Source of the DNA: Cryptomeria japonica
Taxonomy: Eukaryota > Streptophyta > Pinopsida > Cupressales > Cupressaceae
Length of the DNA: 64,000 nucleotides
Assembly: GCF_030272615.1 (NCBI RefSeq)
Contig: NC_081410.1
Coordinates: 126,173,640-126,237,639 of the forward strand
Direction of reading: 5' to 3'
Part shown: positions 25,701-36,981 of the stretch, in pieces
How the letters are laid out: each line of letters begins with the position of its first letter
Position numbering within the stretch: the first letter of the stretch is position 1
Notes under the pieces: model-generated
Told to the model about the DNA's origin: nothing
The model's input: the letters and a program-made list of their open reading frames with translations, nothing else
Database searches by the model: none
Position numbers and translations under genes: made by a program

Positions 25701-27517
25701 TCCTTTCTGCAACCGTTGGTCTCTTTCTAGGAAGCTCGGAGGCCAGTCGGAGGGTAAAATTAGGGTTTCCTATTTTTGAGGAGGTCTTTTTGGATGGGTT
25801 CATCGTCGACTTTTTCTGATGGTTCAGAGGGCTTCGCAAACGATGTCTTCATCTCAGTTTTTGGAGCAGTTTTCAGAATTTACTATTTTTAGTAAGTTCT
25901 ATTTTTGGCAGGGCTCACGTGGCATCGGGCAATCTCTACATCCTGTTCAGTTAACTCCAGGAGCATGGTCAGGTTCTAGCTTCAGATTTTGGAGTTGTGT
26001 GGTCAAGTAACTTTATTTTAATTAAATAATCATTATAATTATAAAGTTGCTTATCCCCCCTTGGCCTAGTCCAACAACTTAAAAACATCACTTAAAAGGG
26101 GGACTTTATGGGTGGCGCCCTCATGGAGGATTTAATTAATATTTTATCCTTGGCCAAAGTCAAAACATGGCGAAACTTACCAAGGTGATATTTTTATATT
26201 ATTTCATTGACTTTTTGGCTAGGTGTGATGGCACCATGTTGAGGAGGGGATTAGGGTTTGCCTTGGAAATCGAATTAGGGTTTTGAGGAGGCAAGTGAAG
26301 CTATTTATTGGAGTCTTGGGAGGATTGAAGGGATCTTTTGGCAGAATTTGTATTTGGGCAGCCGTCTGGCTCTGGACATGCTTCAAGGAATGGAAGCCTT
26401 CTAGCATAGGCATCTCTTCTTGCTTGAAAAATAGCAACTAGGGTGATTATATTCTCTATGTAATTGCATTTAGCCGTAGTTTATCATCAGAGTTTTCATT
26501 GTAATCATTTAGGCTTATAGTTCATTCAGTTTTCTGCATCTAGAATTCCCGCGACTAATTTCATGTTTTGTTCACAACCAGAAAATACAAAAAAATTGCA
26601 TTGTGGGTATTAGTTCTTTGCATTTGCCTCACCTAGGCGTTGCATTTCCTAGGGTTTCAGCAAGTTTGGTTCATGCATTTATTTTTAATGACAAATCGTA
26701 TTTTGCAGCCAGCCGTACCATTTTAAATGCATTGGAAATCGTGCCATTTTTCTTTGTGAGGGTTTTGCAGTGTTGTTTGAGTCTTTCGCAGGTTTCCACG
26801 TCACCAAGGCATTTTGCAATTAGTTTCCAGAGGAAAGAAGATTGTACGAGGACGAAATGAGCTGTTGGCAGTGATCCATGGGTTCGCGGCTGAATGTGCA
26901 GATTTATGTTGAATCAGAAACTCTCTTCTAAAAGGGGAGTTGTGAAAGAATTTCTTTGATTGTACTCTGACCAGTAGTACTGGCAGTCTTGAACTGTGAT
27001 CTTGATTGTAATTGTCAAGCTAACCAAACTTATCTTATCTACCTCCATCCTATGGTAGCTCCTCTCCCTGTTGGGATTGAAAGCACATCCTGGATGTCGA
27101 GTGTCTTTTCAGTTTCTGCAATCAATTAAATTCAAGCATTTAAGTTTCACTCCGTCATATGGTAGCCCCTATCCGTCTGGAGTGGGTAGCACATACTTGG
27201 CGTTGAGTTCCTTCCAGTTCTAGATTTCAGGGACCCTCTGACCAATGCTCGCCATCCCGGCGCCATACTGGTTAGAGTTCTTTGCATAAGCAACTAAGAC
27301 CCTCTGACCAATGCTCGCCATCCCGGCGCCATACTGGTTAGAGTTCTTTTCATAAGCAACTAAGATCCTCTGACCAATGCTCATCCACACGGTGCCATTC
27401 TGGTTAGAGTTGCTTCAGCAAATCAAATACTTTTTTCTCAGAACTAATTGATCACTCATATAGTTGTTGTAATTAAGTTGATCAAAAATTTCAAAAAAAT
27501 TGGCTAGGGATATTTCA
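25676..27517 (+). mobile_element. 3' LTR of P
   Basis: It starts TGTAATGTCCCC right after the purine tract ttggggaggg and ends GGGATATTTCA. The whole length repeats the 5' LTR with an offset of 6,720 bp, with no internal difference seen by eye. The flank beyond it (27518 onward) is the rest of M gag. Confidence 0.9.
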
Positions 27518-27908
27518 TTCTCTTGGCAAGAATACAGGTTGTAGAGGTCTTGGGGCTGAACCTCCACTACTGCTCCCGTTGTTACTCCCATTTCAATTTC
27601 CTACAGGAGCATTAGAAGCATTGGCTTCCGGTCCATTGTTGGGTTGGTTAGGGGTCCCAACAACATTCTGGTTAAGTTTGGCTAGCAATTGAGACATCGT
27701 GTCCATCATGGCATTGAATTGTTTCTCGGCCTTCTTATCAAGTGCCTCATTCTATTTTGTAGCCTTGTCTGCCATTGAATCCACTGAATCTATAGAATAC
27801 AAATCCTTCCCTCTGTTTCTCAATACCTCTGAAAATGTATCCTCTTCCCACACTACCGAAATTTGAAATTGTTGTCTCTTCTGTTCTCTGTTGTAGTATC
27901 GAACGTCT
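27518..27908 (-). pseudogene. M gag region, proximal part
   Basis: The minus-strand sequence matches the start of P Gag: a YYNREQKRQQFQI stretch parallels P's early residues, followed by an asparagine-rich region and a PVFLPR end. This is the segment cut off by P. The match stops sharply at 27908, where unit A begins. Confidence 0.75.
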
Positions 27909-28129
27909 TGTTGTCCTCAAAAATCAAAAATTGGACTATCACATGGAAATTTTTATATAAAAAATGAAAAAAAATTGCATTATGGCACGCTTCTCGAGGC
28001 AAAAATTCGCCCCATCCTTGGACTGGATCAATTGTTGATCCATCCTCAATCTACGTTTCGAATTTTGTCGCGTTTCGAGTCCGTTTGCTATGTTTTTGCT
28101 TCAATGTAGGGGAATTTTTCTATAATTAC

Positions 28130-29960
28130 TAATAACTGGTAATTTGTTTTTCAAAACCCCCTTGAAGCTTTTGGTCTTGTAGGGGAATTTTTCTCCAATT
28201 ACAAGTTTTTGGAAACTAGTAAAAAGGGTTTTAAAACCCCCTTTACTAGTAGAATGACTTTTAAGTGTTTTGTAAAACTTGTAAATGGGTTTTTAAAACC
28301 CCTTTACATGTTTTTATGACTTAAAGTTATTTTTATTTTTAAATAGCACTTGTAAATGGGATTTTAAAATCCCTTTACATGTTTTAAGTAAAATCACTTG
28401 TAAAGGGAATTTTATTTCCCTATTACAAGTAATTTAACTTGTATTTCCTTTTCTAAAACCCGAAATTTGTCTTAGAGGCAAAAATATGAACATTTTGAAA
28501 ACTTGTTGTTTCATTTCTGAAACCCGAAATTTCTCCCATGCCTTTGCAAACTGATTTGGGTTCGAATTTTTTGGAGGAAAGATAGGGATTCCTTCCAAAT
28601 GCGGATTTGGTGCAACTTTGAAGGATTCAAACCCTTGTTCTACGCATCTATCAAACTGATTTTCGCCATTTGTCTTCTTCAACGTTTTTTTTTCTGAATC
28701 TTGTATTCATGCCATTTGCCATGGTTTGGAGGTTCGAATCTACCCATTCCTAAGGCGTTTTTGATTTAATCATAAAGGCTTTGGATTCCAAACTTCATTC
28801 AAACCGTTTTATGCGTGTTTTGGGTAATCGATTTGCAAAAACGCCCTAAAAACCAGTCACGTTTTTTGCAAGTTTCGCACCTTTCTCATTCAAGGTATGC
28901 TTTCAATTCTAAATCATTTTTGCTTCCTCTTGTATTTAATGATGAATCAAATCATTTTCGAACTACTTCCTTGGCATTTTTCATGGCATTTTTCATGGCA
29001 TTTTTATAGCAAATCGGTTTTTCTTTGGTCACCATGCGTGGCTAAGTTTCTTCCTTTGTTTAAATTCTATTTAAAGGGTTTCATCTTCCATGTTTGGTTG
29101 ACTCTACAAGCTTGGATCTCTCCTCATATTTGCAAGGTAATTTTTATTTTTGTATTTCTTTCTTGTTTCTTTCCTTGCATTTTCTTGTTTAAGTTTTGGT
29201 TTTGTACATGTTCATTTTGGGTTTATGAGAGGAAATTCCCCATTTTACAAAGAAATTTGTAAAGTAAAAGTTGTTCTTCCCCTTTGAAAATTCTCTTTCT
29301 TTACTTGCATTCGGGTTTTAGAAACCCGATTGCAAGTAAGAGGAAAATATGTGTTCTTCCCTTTTTTGGACAAAGACTTAACCTTCTTTGATCCAAAAGA
29401 TCAAGTTTCAAAACAAGAAAAATGTGTTCTTCCCAATATGTTCTTCCCAATTTGCAATCTTCCCAATTTGCAAAGAAATTTGCAAGTGTGAAAAGTTCTA
29501 CCTCAAAATGTGTTCTTCCCTTTTTTTTGGACAAAGACTTAACCTTCTTTAGTCCAAAAATCAAGTTTCAATGGTGAAAAAATCAAGTTCTTCCCAATTT
29601 CGGGTTTTGAAATCCGGATTGCAAGTTGAAAGTCCTTCCCATTTTGGCATGACAAAGTTCCAAGTGATCTTCCCGAAATTCATTTTTACCTATCCGCCTC
29701 CAATTCCCTCATCCGTATTTATCATCTTCGTCATTTCCCGCTTGCCTAAATACCTTTTTTCAGTCCATTCCTTTGATTTTCAGTTTGTAAATAAGTTTAC
29801 ATTTGGATTTAGAAAACCAATTGCAAATGTGTTCTTCCCAACTTCCAAACTGAAAATTCATTCTCCTTCCATTTATTCATGCTTCGTGTTTTGCAAGTAT
29901 AATTGCATTCGGAATTTAAAACCCGATTGCACGTTTGTACTTCCCTCTTGTGTACTTGCA
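28130..29960. repeat. Hairpin motif array in the leader of unit A
   Basis: Many imperfect palindromes of about 30-40 bp share the plan acttgnaaa-ggg-tttt-aaaa-ccc-tttacaagt. Clear cases lie near 28284, 28346, 28390, 29302 and 29910. The centre is usually ggnttttaaaancc and the outer arms are acttgta/tacaagt or cttgca/tgcaag. Unit B has the same kind of array at 38140-39730 although the DNA between the hairpins differs. Confidence 0.75.
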
Positions 29961-30071
29961 AAACATGTTTCAAAACCCGAAATAAGTCAAAAGCTTATTT
30001 TTCCACCTCTTATATCTCCTCTCACAAAGCCAAAATACGAAAGTTGAACTTTCTCATTTGGAGGAGTGAAA

Positions 30072-33000
30072 ATGTCTAAAGATACTGACTTTGATATTGC
30101 CTTGATACTCTTGGATTTACATTGCAGCATTCCCAGTTGTTTCCAGATGACAGATGTATCATCATCTCCCACTCCAAAAAAGATGAAATACAGGTATGAT
30201 AAATACCAAAATGAAGTTCCGCAGTCACAGATCCCCTCCTCCCTTGATCATATCAAGGATACTGAGATAGGGCATGTTGACATGTCCGAATTCATACAAA
30301 GGATTGAAGATCCGAAGGAGGGTGATATGCAACGGTTGCTGGACAGCCATATCCATCATGCCGCATCCTTTCCAGTTGCTGCCCTAGAACCAGAATTTAT
30401 TCTAGCATGTGCTCCTCATTTTCACAAAGAGACACGAGTCATTAGAAATGATGATGGGGAAGTGATCATTCGCCTGGATGCAGAAGCTATAGAGAGGGTT
30501 TTCAAAATACCTTCCGAAACCATTTATATAGAGATCTCCAAGCAAAGTGCAGCTAGAAACTTTGCCAAAAGGGAGAAAGACTGTAAGCGTCATATCAACA
30601 AATGGATTCATGAACCTCGCACTGCGCTTACCAGATGGACAAAGTTATATCGGTCTGATTTCAAGAATGAGATTGGTGATACTATTACTCTTCTTAGCCG
30701 TATGATGGGATTGGAGCATTCCAATGTTTTTGAACCTTGGATGTACCAATTTATTATGTTAGTAAGGTAGTCTCAGCACATCTGTTGGGGTGAAATCATC
30801 AGTGATGCTTTGTGTGAGCAACTTGCAGTCGTCCCTACTACCTTCACCTTCTACATGAATTCATATCTCGTGTATATTGCTGCGTCACTTAGACATTTCC
30901 CAAGTCTTTCCACCAAGGGTGACCGCATGCTTGTACCGGTTTGGGAATACTATGATCAGTTGCCTCTAAGATCAAGTAGGTCTCATTTCAGAAGGGTTCA
31001 GGACGCTTTCTTTGGTCATTATTTGTGTCAATTTGAAAAGAACCTGAAGAACAAAAGAGTCTCAGATGAAGCATGGGAAAAAGTGAAAGAATATGGTTGT
31101 TTGTTTCTCCAATTTCCAACTTTTACCTACATGAGAGTTGGATGCTATGGCGGGCAGCCTTACATGCTCCCACGGTACCCAACAAATAAGATTATTCTCA
31201 TGGAATTGGGAAGGCAGATCATGGCTGTGCATACACACCAGTCAGTTAAGCACAAGGTTGGCATGGGTATTTCTTCCAACAACCCATTGAAGATTGGTCA
31301 ATATTCTCTAATGACTTCAATCAAGGCCAGGGCCATGGAGACTGAGTTGCAGGAAATTAGACTCAAGATTCAAACCTAGAGCTGATTTCAATTACCAAGG
31401 CATGAAGGAGAAGATCAAGAAGACCTTCATCCATGTACACCGGATAGAAGATATCTGGGCTGATCTTCATACCGAAAGGGAGATTCGCAAGATGGATTAC
31501 TGCCGACTCACTGCAGAACAGATTGTGGATCTAAACCTCGTGAACATGCCACAAGGTATGATTGATGATGGTAACGTTCTTGATCCTGAGTTTGTCAATC
31601 AGAATATTGATGAGGCTCCGCTTCCTTCTATCCACTGGTCCCACAAGGAAGGCACTTCTATCTTGGATAGATTTCAGTCAGTTCTTGCCAATACCAATAT
31701 CTGGCTAAAGAATAATGGTGTCAAGCTCATTAAGATTAAGGTTGGGAAAGAAGATGATTCTACAGGTCCTCTTGGGCGAAAGTCTAAAATTCAACTAGAC
31801 AACAAAGAAGGTGCATCCTCTTCTAGTACGAGGATTAAATTGCGAGCCAGCCGTGCAATGGTGCTTCCTCCTCGGGAAATAACAATTCAAGGCAAGGAGA
31901 AGCTACAGTTGGAAATTCATATGATTGATCCTGAAGCTTCAGAGGAAGAAACTCAATCTGATAATGCTCCTCAGTCACTTTCTACAAAGTCTCCACATAA
32001 TTCTCTTTCTTCACTTCCTATTGAGGTACCCATGTTTCCTCTTGTGATAGATGTGAGCTCTCAATCTGCCCCTTCAGTTTCAGAATCTCCGTAGAACGTC
32101 CTTCCACTTTCAGCAGTAGAACCATCTCAAGGCCATCCTCAGGAAAATTTGTTGAATATCTATCGGAAGATCCTTCATATGTACCTGTGTCTGATATTGA
32201 TACTTCTATGAACTGTTTTGATGAGTTCATGACATCTTCATCACATCCTGTCATCACTCAGCAGACTATGGTGGCTATCCCGACGAATACATCTCCCAAG
32301 GTCACCACTGTTATTCAAACAGAAACTGCTTCTCCCTCTATCCCAAAATCAGAGTTAATGGCTTTACCTCCATGGCTCAATTCCTTCACTGCAAAGAGGA
32401 AGAAGCAAGTGATCTCACCTGATCCCTTCGACTACCAACAGTTGAAACAATCAAAACCTAAAGCTGTTAAGAGGGCAAAGACAGTTTCAAAGGTGACCGT
32501 TGATGAAAACCGAATGAGAGTGGTAGAGATTGCTGAACCAATATCAGATAAACGAGTTGAAGAAATGCAAGCAGCTGATTATCGGATCACCAAAGTTCAA
32601 CTGGGTAAGCAGACACATGAGGTTGTCAAGCACGATGCTCAACAAACAGTGGCTACATTGGTACAACGGTATGATGAGGTGTTGACCAAGAAAGATCAAC
32701 TGGAAGTAGAGAATCAAAGACTCATGGCAGCCATCCAAAGTATTACTCAACCTTCAAGTGGAGAAGGCCAAGTACCTATTTCTTCCAGAGTCAGCAAACC
32801 AATCCAAGGTATCGAGAGAGCCGCCCAAAAGGTTCAAGCCTTAGACACCTGGGTTGATCAACTGCATGACTTATGTTCACAAGTCATAAGACAGGTATTT
32901 GAAACGATGGTTAAATTGGAGATCATTGAAGATAAGTTGAATCAAATCTTGGGTGCTTTCAAACTAAATTTGGAGAAGGTTGAGGGAAATTTAGTTTCTT

Positions 33001-33515
33001 GGCGAAAGATGCCTCAACATCAGTTGGGCATTCTTCAGGTGCATGACGTAATTCCTTCCAGAGTCACGTACATTGAATATGAGGAACTTTTGGAGAACAA
33101 ATCTCTTGTTCTCAAATCACTCATTGAAGAAATTGATGAAACCTTAAAGTTGCGTGAAGCAGTCTTTCAAGATGTAACCTCCCATTGTAAAAAGGCATCC
33201 TATGACATTTTAAATCAGAATGATGAGCTACTGCCCGAGGAAGAAGTTCTTGCAGACCTGCAACTCAAGATTCATGATGAAAGGAGAAGTGAGCAATTCT
33301 CAGTCGCTTCCATTCAAATATTGATTAAGTATCAAACTGAGTTGCAGGAAATCCGGTCAGCATTGGAAAAAGGCAATTCCACGCTGTGCCAATGCCATGA
33401 TGTCATCGTAAAAACTAGGGTGGTGGCTATGAACACTCATGAACCAGATCCTGATGAATTGCAGAAAGTTATTCAGAAGTTCGAATTGTTCATATCTTCA
33501 AGAGTTGCAACTTAA
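30072..33515 (+). pseudogene. Unit A coding region, unknown protein, broken
   Basis: About 1,100 codons with a few breaks. The first ATG follows the leader. The early part has a basic stretch (KKMKYRYDKYQNE), then a conserved globular-looking region (LLDSHIHHAASFPVAALEPE and IRLDAEAIERVFKIP), then a region with FPTFTYMRVGCYGGQPYMLP. A low-complexity serine/proline middle follows, then a basic patch KRKKQ that could act as a nuclear signal, and a helical, probably coiled-coil C-terminal third. I recognise no protease, RT, integrase or transposase catalytic motif. The I-x-LDAEAIExxFxIP stretch faintly recalls plant mobile-domain or plant transposon-protein families; this is a guess. Unit B encodes a relative at roughly 65-70% identity. 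Confidence 0.6.
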
Positions 33516-33802
33516 GTGTTTTTAACACTTGTTGTAAAATTTTAAAATTGTAATTTCAGAATTGTAGTTTCTCTTTCGGCAAAGTTGTCATCACTTGCAT
33601 TTTTGGAATTGCAAGTTGTCATCACTTGCATTTTTGTAATTACTGGCAAGGCAACTACAAGTTGTGTCCGATTAGGACTGTAGTTGGAATAAGTCTTAGT
33701 TAGTTAATGAAGTCATAATTAGTTGTTGAATAGGTCTTGGTGGTTGAGGGAATTTCTCAAGTTAGTTAGGATCCTCCCACCTTTTTCTCAAGGCTCCTCT
33801 CC

Positions 33803-33810
33803 TATAAATA
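33803..33810 (+). promoter_or_regulatory. TATA box in distal part of unit A
   Basis: TATAAATA stands in a GC-richer setting downstream of the coding region, at the same relative place as TATAAATA at 43570-43577 in unit B, and the surrounding 150 bp are highly alike in both. In an LTR this would mark the end of U3. Confidence 0.6.
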
Positions 33811-34105
33811 GAAGAGAGGGTCCTTTGTAATCTTTATCTTTTGGGAAAGCAAGCAAAAACTCTGCCAAATTTACAGCAAGAAATCTTTGAGCTTATGTAT
33901 GTGAATTGAAGGTTTTGAAGAATAATAAAGAAGGATTACTCAAGTTTTGAGTCTTTTGAGCTACAAGTTTGAGTTTCATTCTTTTTATTTATTCTATGCA
34001 AAGTGTTTCTAAAGGAGCTTAGTCCAATCTGATTTGAAGTCTTTGAGCTGCAAGTAGAGAAGATTAATTAAAATAGGAAATCTCTAGAAGGAGCAGCAAG
34101 TCTTT

Positions 34106-35564
34106 TGTGATGTCCCCTTCTAGCTAGTGACATCATGCTAGCCAATGATTAGCCTATAATTGGACCCTCGTAGGCTAATGTGGATGGTTAGAGGGTCTTC
34201 TGAGGATTGATTCTTCTCCAACATTCAGGAAATTGGCCTTTGTTCGATATCATTTGGACTCCATTTGCCATACTTACTATGTATAGTAAGTCAGGGGTAA
34301 TAGAGATGGACCCTTTCTATTTTTAGAAAGTGTGTTTGGTCATATGGGGAATTATGAGGAGAGATTCCTATTTCAGACGGCATAGCAATCTGACAAGTAT
34401 TTCAAGAGATATTAAAGTTTAAGTGACTTAAGTGATTTATTTAAATATTTTAACGTTATTATAAAGTTATAAAGTAACTTATAATAATAAAGTCACTTTA
34501 ATATTATAAGGTGCAAATATAAGAAAATCTTTTATCCCACATTGGGAAGAAAAGTAAGTGAGCTCCTACAAGGAAAGAATAAATTAACATGAGAGGTTCT
34601 TTCTTATCATCGGATTATTGTCAATTGCATTTGATATGAAATTGGGAGAAGAAGCCAAGGGTTTCTGATTTCAGTTAGCCATTGGAGAATGTCAATTCTT
34701 CAGTGTTGCAACCATTTGAGGTGGTGAAATATCCACTGAATTTGGCATTTCAGGAGAGCTTCACTCTGGAGTTCTATTTGTGCTTAAAGTAAAGGAATAA
34801 CAGAAAGGGTTTGAAGAATATTGAGAACTATCGAGTGCAGACCTGAAGATTCATTGGCAGCCATTAGTAATCGTTCTTTTAAAAGTTTGTTCTTGCTGCT
34901 ACAGTATGCATGAACAGTATGCATGAACAGTACCCATGAACAGTGCGCATGAACAGTGCACGTGAACAGTGCCGCGCTACAGTATTTGCGCTTGATTCCG
35001 ATTGCAACTTTCATCTCCATCATCGAGCATCACTATTATCAGGTTCCTCTTGCAACTATTAGTAGCTAGTATTGAAATCTTAGGCATATAATTTTGCTGT
35101 TGTAAGTGATAACTTAGAATCAGATTTGGCATTGCTGTAGTCTTTTTGTAAGCCAGTTAGTCTTGGCAAATCCATAGCAGCATTGTACTTAGGAATGAAT
35201 TCAATAAAGAAGATATATGTTGCATACCATTTGTTTGACGAATTGTCCTTTTAATAGCATATATGATCAGCATAATAGTTGCATGCCAGTTGTTTGTCGA
35301 AATGTCAGTTGGCTGTAGGTATGCATTCCATATCTAGTTTTCATGTATATGCATTGAAAATACCAAAAAGAACTGCACTCGCATACTAATTCATTGTAAG
35401 AGGTATTGTCAACGTCATTGGTGAACTTCCTAAATTTCTTGGCAACTTTCAAAGTGTATCAAACAATCTGAAATACAAAAATCAGAATAGAGAAAGACAG
35501 CATACAAAGTGTTTGACAATATTCCTTGAGCCAACATCAGTCAGTTTGGGCAAGGGATATTACA
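34106..35564 (+). mobile_element. Solo LTR inside unit A
   Basis: It begins TGTGATGTCCCCTTC and ends GATATTACA, flanked by the 5-bp duplication TCTTT (34101-34105 and 35565-35569). The undisturbed sequence is seen in unit B at 43870. Length is about 1.46 kb with no internal coding region. It includes a 13-bp tandem repeat near 34901-34970. Confidence 0.9.
34901..34972. repeat. 13-bp tandem repeat
   Basis: Five to six copies of cagtatgcatgaa, with variants such as cagtgcgcatgaa, lie inside the solo LTR. Confidence 0.85.
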
Positions 35565-36072
35565 TCTTTGAGCTTGCATCTGTTCTTGAGAAAAAATTAT
35601 TGTTTGATAAGAAATAGCAGCAAGTCTTTGAGCTTGCATTAGTTCTTATCTTTGTGTTAAAAGAATAAATTATTCCAGTCTTTGAGCTGTCGTCTTTTAT
35701 TCATTGTAAAATTTAGTATAGCAAAGGGTAGATAGGACTTCCAATAGTCAAGTCTTTGAGCTTGGTATTGCTGTCCCGTCCCAAAGGAAGTGACGGAAGT
35801 CTTTGCACTTTCAGGAAACTTCATTTCCTTTCTCTTATTTCACTTAAAAGTGGTTACTGTTGTTATTCAATCGCTATCCTTTTCTGTGAAGAGAAAAGGA
35901 TATTGTCTTTCTTGAAAAAAGAAGAAAGATTGTTGTCCCATCCCATTTTATTTTCCAAGTTGTAGTTAGATAGGGGGAGCCTTCCCTTAATTAGGAGAGT
36001 TTTTACTCGTGTGCTGTGGTTGAAACCACAATTTTGTATATTTCCCCAAGTGTACAAAATTTTCAACCAACA

Positions 36073-36576
36073 AAACTAAGTGAAGAAATCTTTAACTCCC
36101 TCCACTCTCTCCTTCATGATTGCACTTGATCTTTACTTCATCATCCTAATCAAGACTTCACCCCAAAACTAGACCAAGGCCAGACCTAAAGAGGGCTTTC
36201 AAAGAGACCTTGACCTGGGCCACCCATTGGTTCATCTCAACCTAACGAGATCATCCTATTCAAATAAGCTCTCTGGCAATTCTAATGCAAAGATCAATAG
36301 CCAAGACACAAACGAGCAAGGCAAGAAAACCAGCCCTGGAAGGAAAAAAGTAGGGGTCCTCATTTGCAATGGGGCGATGTGTGAATACGTCACAACAAAA
36401 ACCCATTGGTTCATCTCAACCTAACGAGAGCATCCTATTCAAATAAGCTCTCTGGCAATTCTAATGCAAAGATCAATAGCCAAGACACAAACGAGCAAGG
36501 CAAGAAAACCAACCCTAGAAGGAAAAAAGTAGGGGTCCCCATTTGCAATGGGGCGATGTGTGAATACGTCACAACA
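36073..36576. repeat. Right end of T1 with a 180-bp tandem duplication
   Basis: About 150 bp of unassigned sequence is followed by two nearly identical copies of a segment of about 180 bp (about 36221-36399 and 36400-36579), marked by cccattggttcatctcaacc and gggcgatgtgtgaatacgtc. The duplicated reading frames (65 and 77 codons) reflect the duplication only. The second copy ends at the T1 terminus CAACA. Confidence 0.8.
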
Positions 36577-36981
36577 AAAACCCACTTTTTGTTCCCTCAT
36601 AGAGATCGTGGCAGATTGGAAAACACAACTATCGACTGAATATTCCAGGAATTCTTTTGCTTGTGATCTGATTTTGATGGTAAGGTGCAAGATGACAAAT
36701 ATGCAATGATGGATGACATTATTTATTATAAAAACAAAATCTATCTTGTACCTGGTTCTAAACTGAAGATTAAAATATTGAAGGCATTACATGATACACC
36801 CGTGGCAGGACATCTAGGTTTCTTCAAAACTTATTGCCAGATTCGTGAGAGGTTTACCTGGAAAGGATTGAAGGATGATGTTCTCCAACATGTTAGAGAG
36901 TGTCTGACTTGCCAGCAAAACAAGTCTGAACACACATTTCCTGCAGGCCTTCTGCAGCCTTTGCCAATACTTGAGCAGAAA
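36577..36981 (+). pseudogene. C1 integrase zinc region
   Basis: C1 resumes with a sequence matching the linker between RNase H and integrase in P (DWKTQLSTEYSRNSF parallels P's [15 protein letters not shown]), then the zinc-binding region HDTPVAGHLGFF and CLTCQQNKSEHTFPAG. It stops at 36981, where a solo LTR is inserted with an AGAAA duplication. Confidence 0.85.

Larger units (their letters stand above)
18956..27517 (+). mobile_element. P: young, whole-looking Ty3/gypsy chromovirus
   Basis: P has 5' LTR 18956-20797, a primer-binding site at 20799-20811, one long gag-pol frame 20844-25700, a polypurine tract at 25661-25670 and 3' LTR 25676-27517. Total length is about 8.56 kb. The LTRs are about 1.84 kb each and look essentially identical when read line by line, which points to a very recent insertion. 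It lies inside the gag of M in the opposite orientation. I could not find a matching 5-bp target duplication (ttgtg before, ttctc after). It looks whole, with no break seen in the coding region. Confidence 0.93.
12744..27908 (-). mobile_element. M: minus-strand Ty3/gypsy chromovirus, broken
   Basis: Reading on the minus strand from 27908 down: gag start (27908-27518), the inserted element P, the rest of gag (18955 to about 17950), protease, RT, RNase H, integrase and chromodomain (to about 14655), then the 3' LTR (14654-12744). M's own 5' LTR is absent. Its gag start abuts unit A at 27908/27909 and no M LTR lies on the far side of A. The protein sequence is close to P, so the two are one lineage. 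There are more than ten breaks, so it is clearly older than P. Confidence 0.85.
33880..35760. repeat. AGTCTTTGAGCT motif repeats of unit A
   Basis: The motif aagtctttgagct(t) or a close form recurs about eight times outside the inserted solo LTR (for example near 33885, 34037, 35625, 35680 and 35750), in varied contexts. Unit B has the same set at 43645-44070. The motif spans the region after the TATA box, so it would be transcribed. Confidence 0.75.
27909..36072 (+). mobile_element. Unit A: long TGTTG...CAACA element with unknown coding region
   Basis: It begins TGTTGTCCTCA and ends TTCAACCAACA, the same ends as unit B. Order: leader with repeated hairpins (27909-30070), coding region (30072-33515), TATA-box region (TATAAATA at 33803-33810) and a distal region with AGTCTTTGAGCT repeats. 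It contains a solo LTR at 34106-35564. The flanks do not match (cgtct and aaact), unlike B. I see no terminal direct repeats, primer-binding site or pol. Without the solo LTR it is about 6.7 kb. The coding region has a few breaks. Confidence 0.75.
10588..36576. mobile_element. T1: TGTTG...CAACA element inserted in C1
   Basis: The left end TGTTGATGTG and right end ...CACAACA are flanked by gaaac (10583-10587) and aaaac (36577-36581), a 5-bp duplication with one mismatch. C1 coding sequence stops and resumes exactly at these points. The first 450 bp match the start of T2 at 62599, which marks it as an LTR-type end. Its own sequence is limited to about 10588-12743 and 36073-36576; the rest is nested insertions (M, P, A). 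I find no recognisable pol in it, so it is degraded or non-autonomous, and its orientation is not settled. Confidence 0.65.

Noticed and set aside
28897-29262. 121-codon hydrophobic frame in the unit A leader
   Set aside because: Unit B has a different frame at the matching place (39108-39467), and both are T-rich leader sequence that yields Phe/Leu-rich frames by chance.
34784-35023. Minus-strand open frame across the 13-bp repeat
   Set aside because: A product of the tandem repeat inside a solo LTR, with no other support.
27909-36072. Unit A as a host gene with introns
   Set aside because: The same arrangement recurs in unit B with transposon-like ends and a target duplication, so it is a mobile unit and not a single-copy gene.
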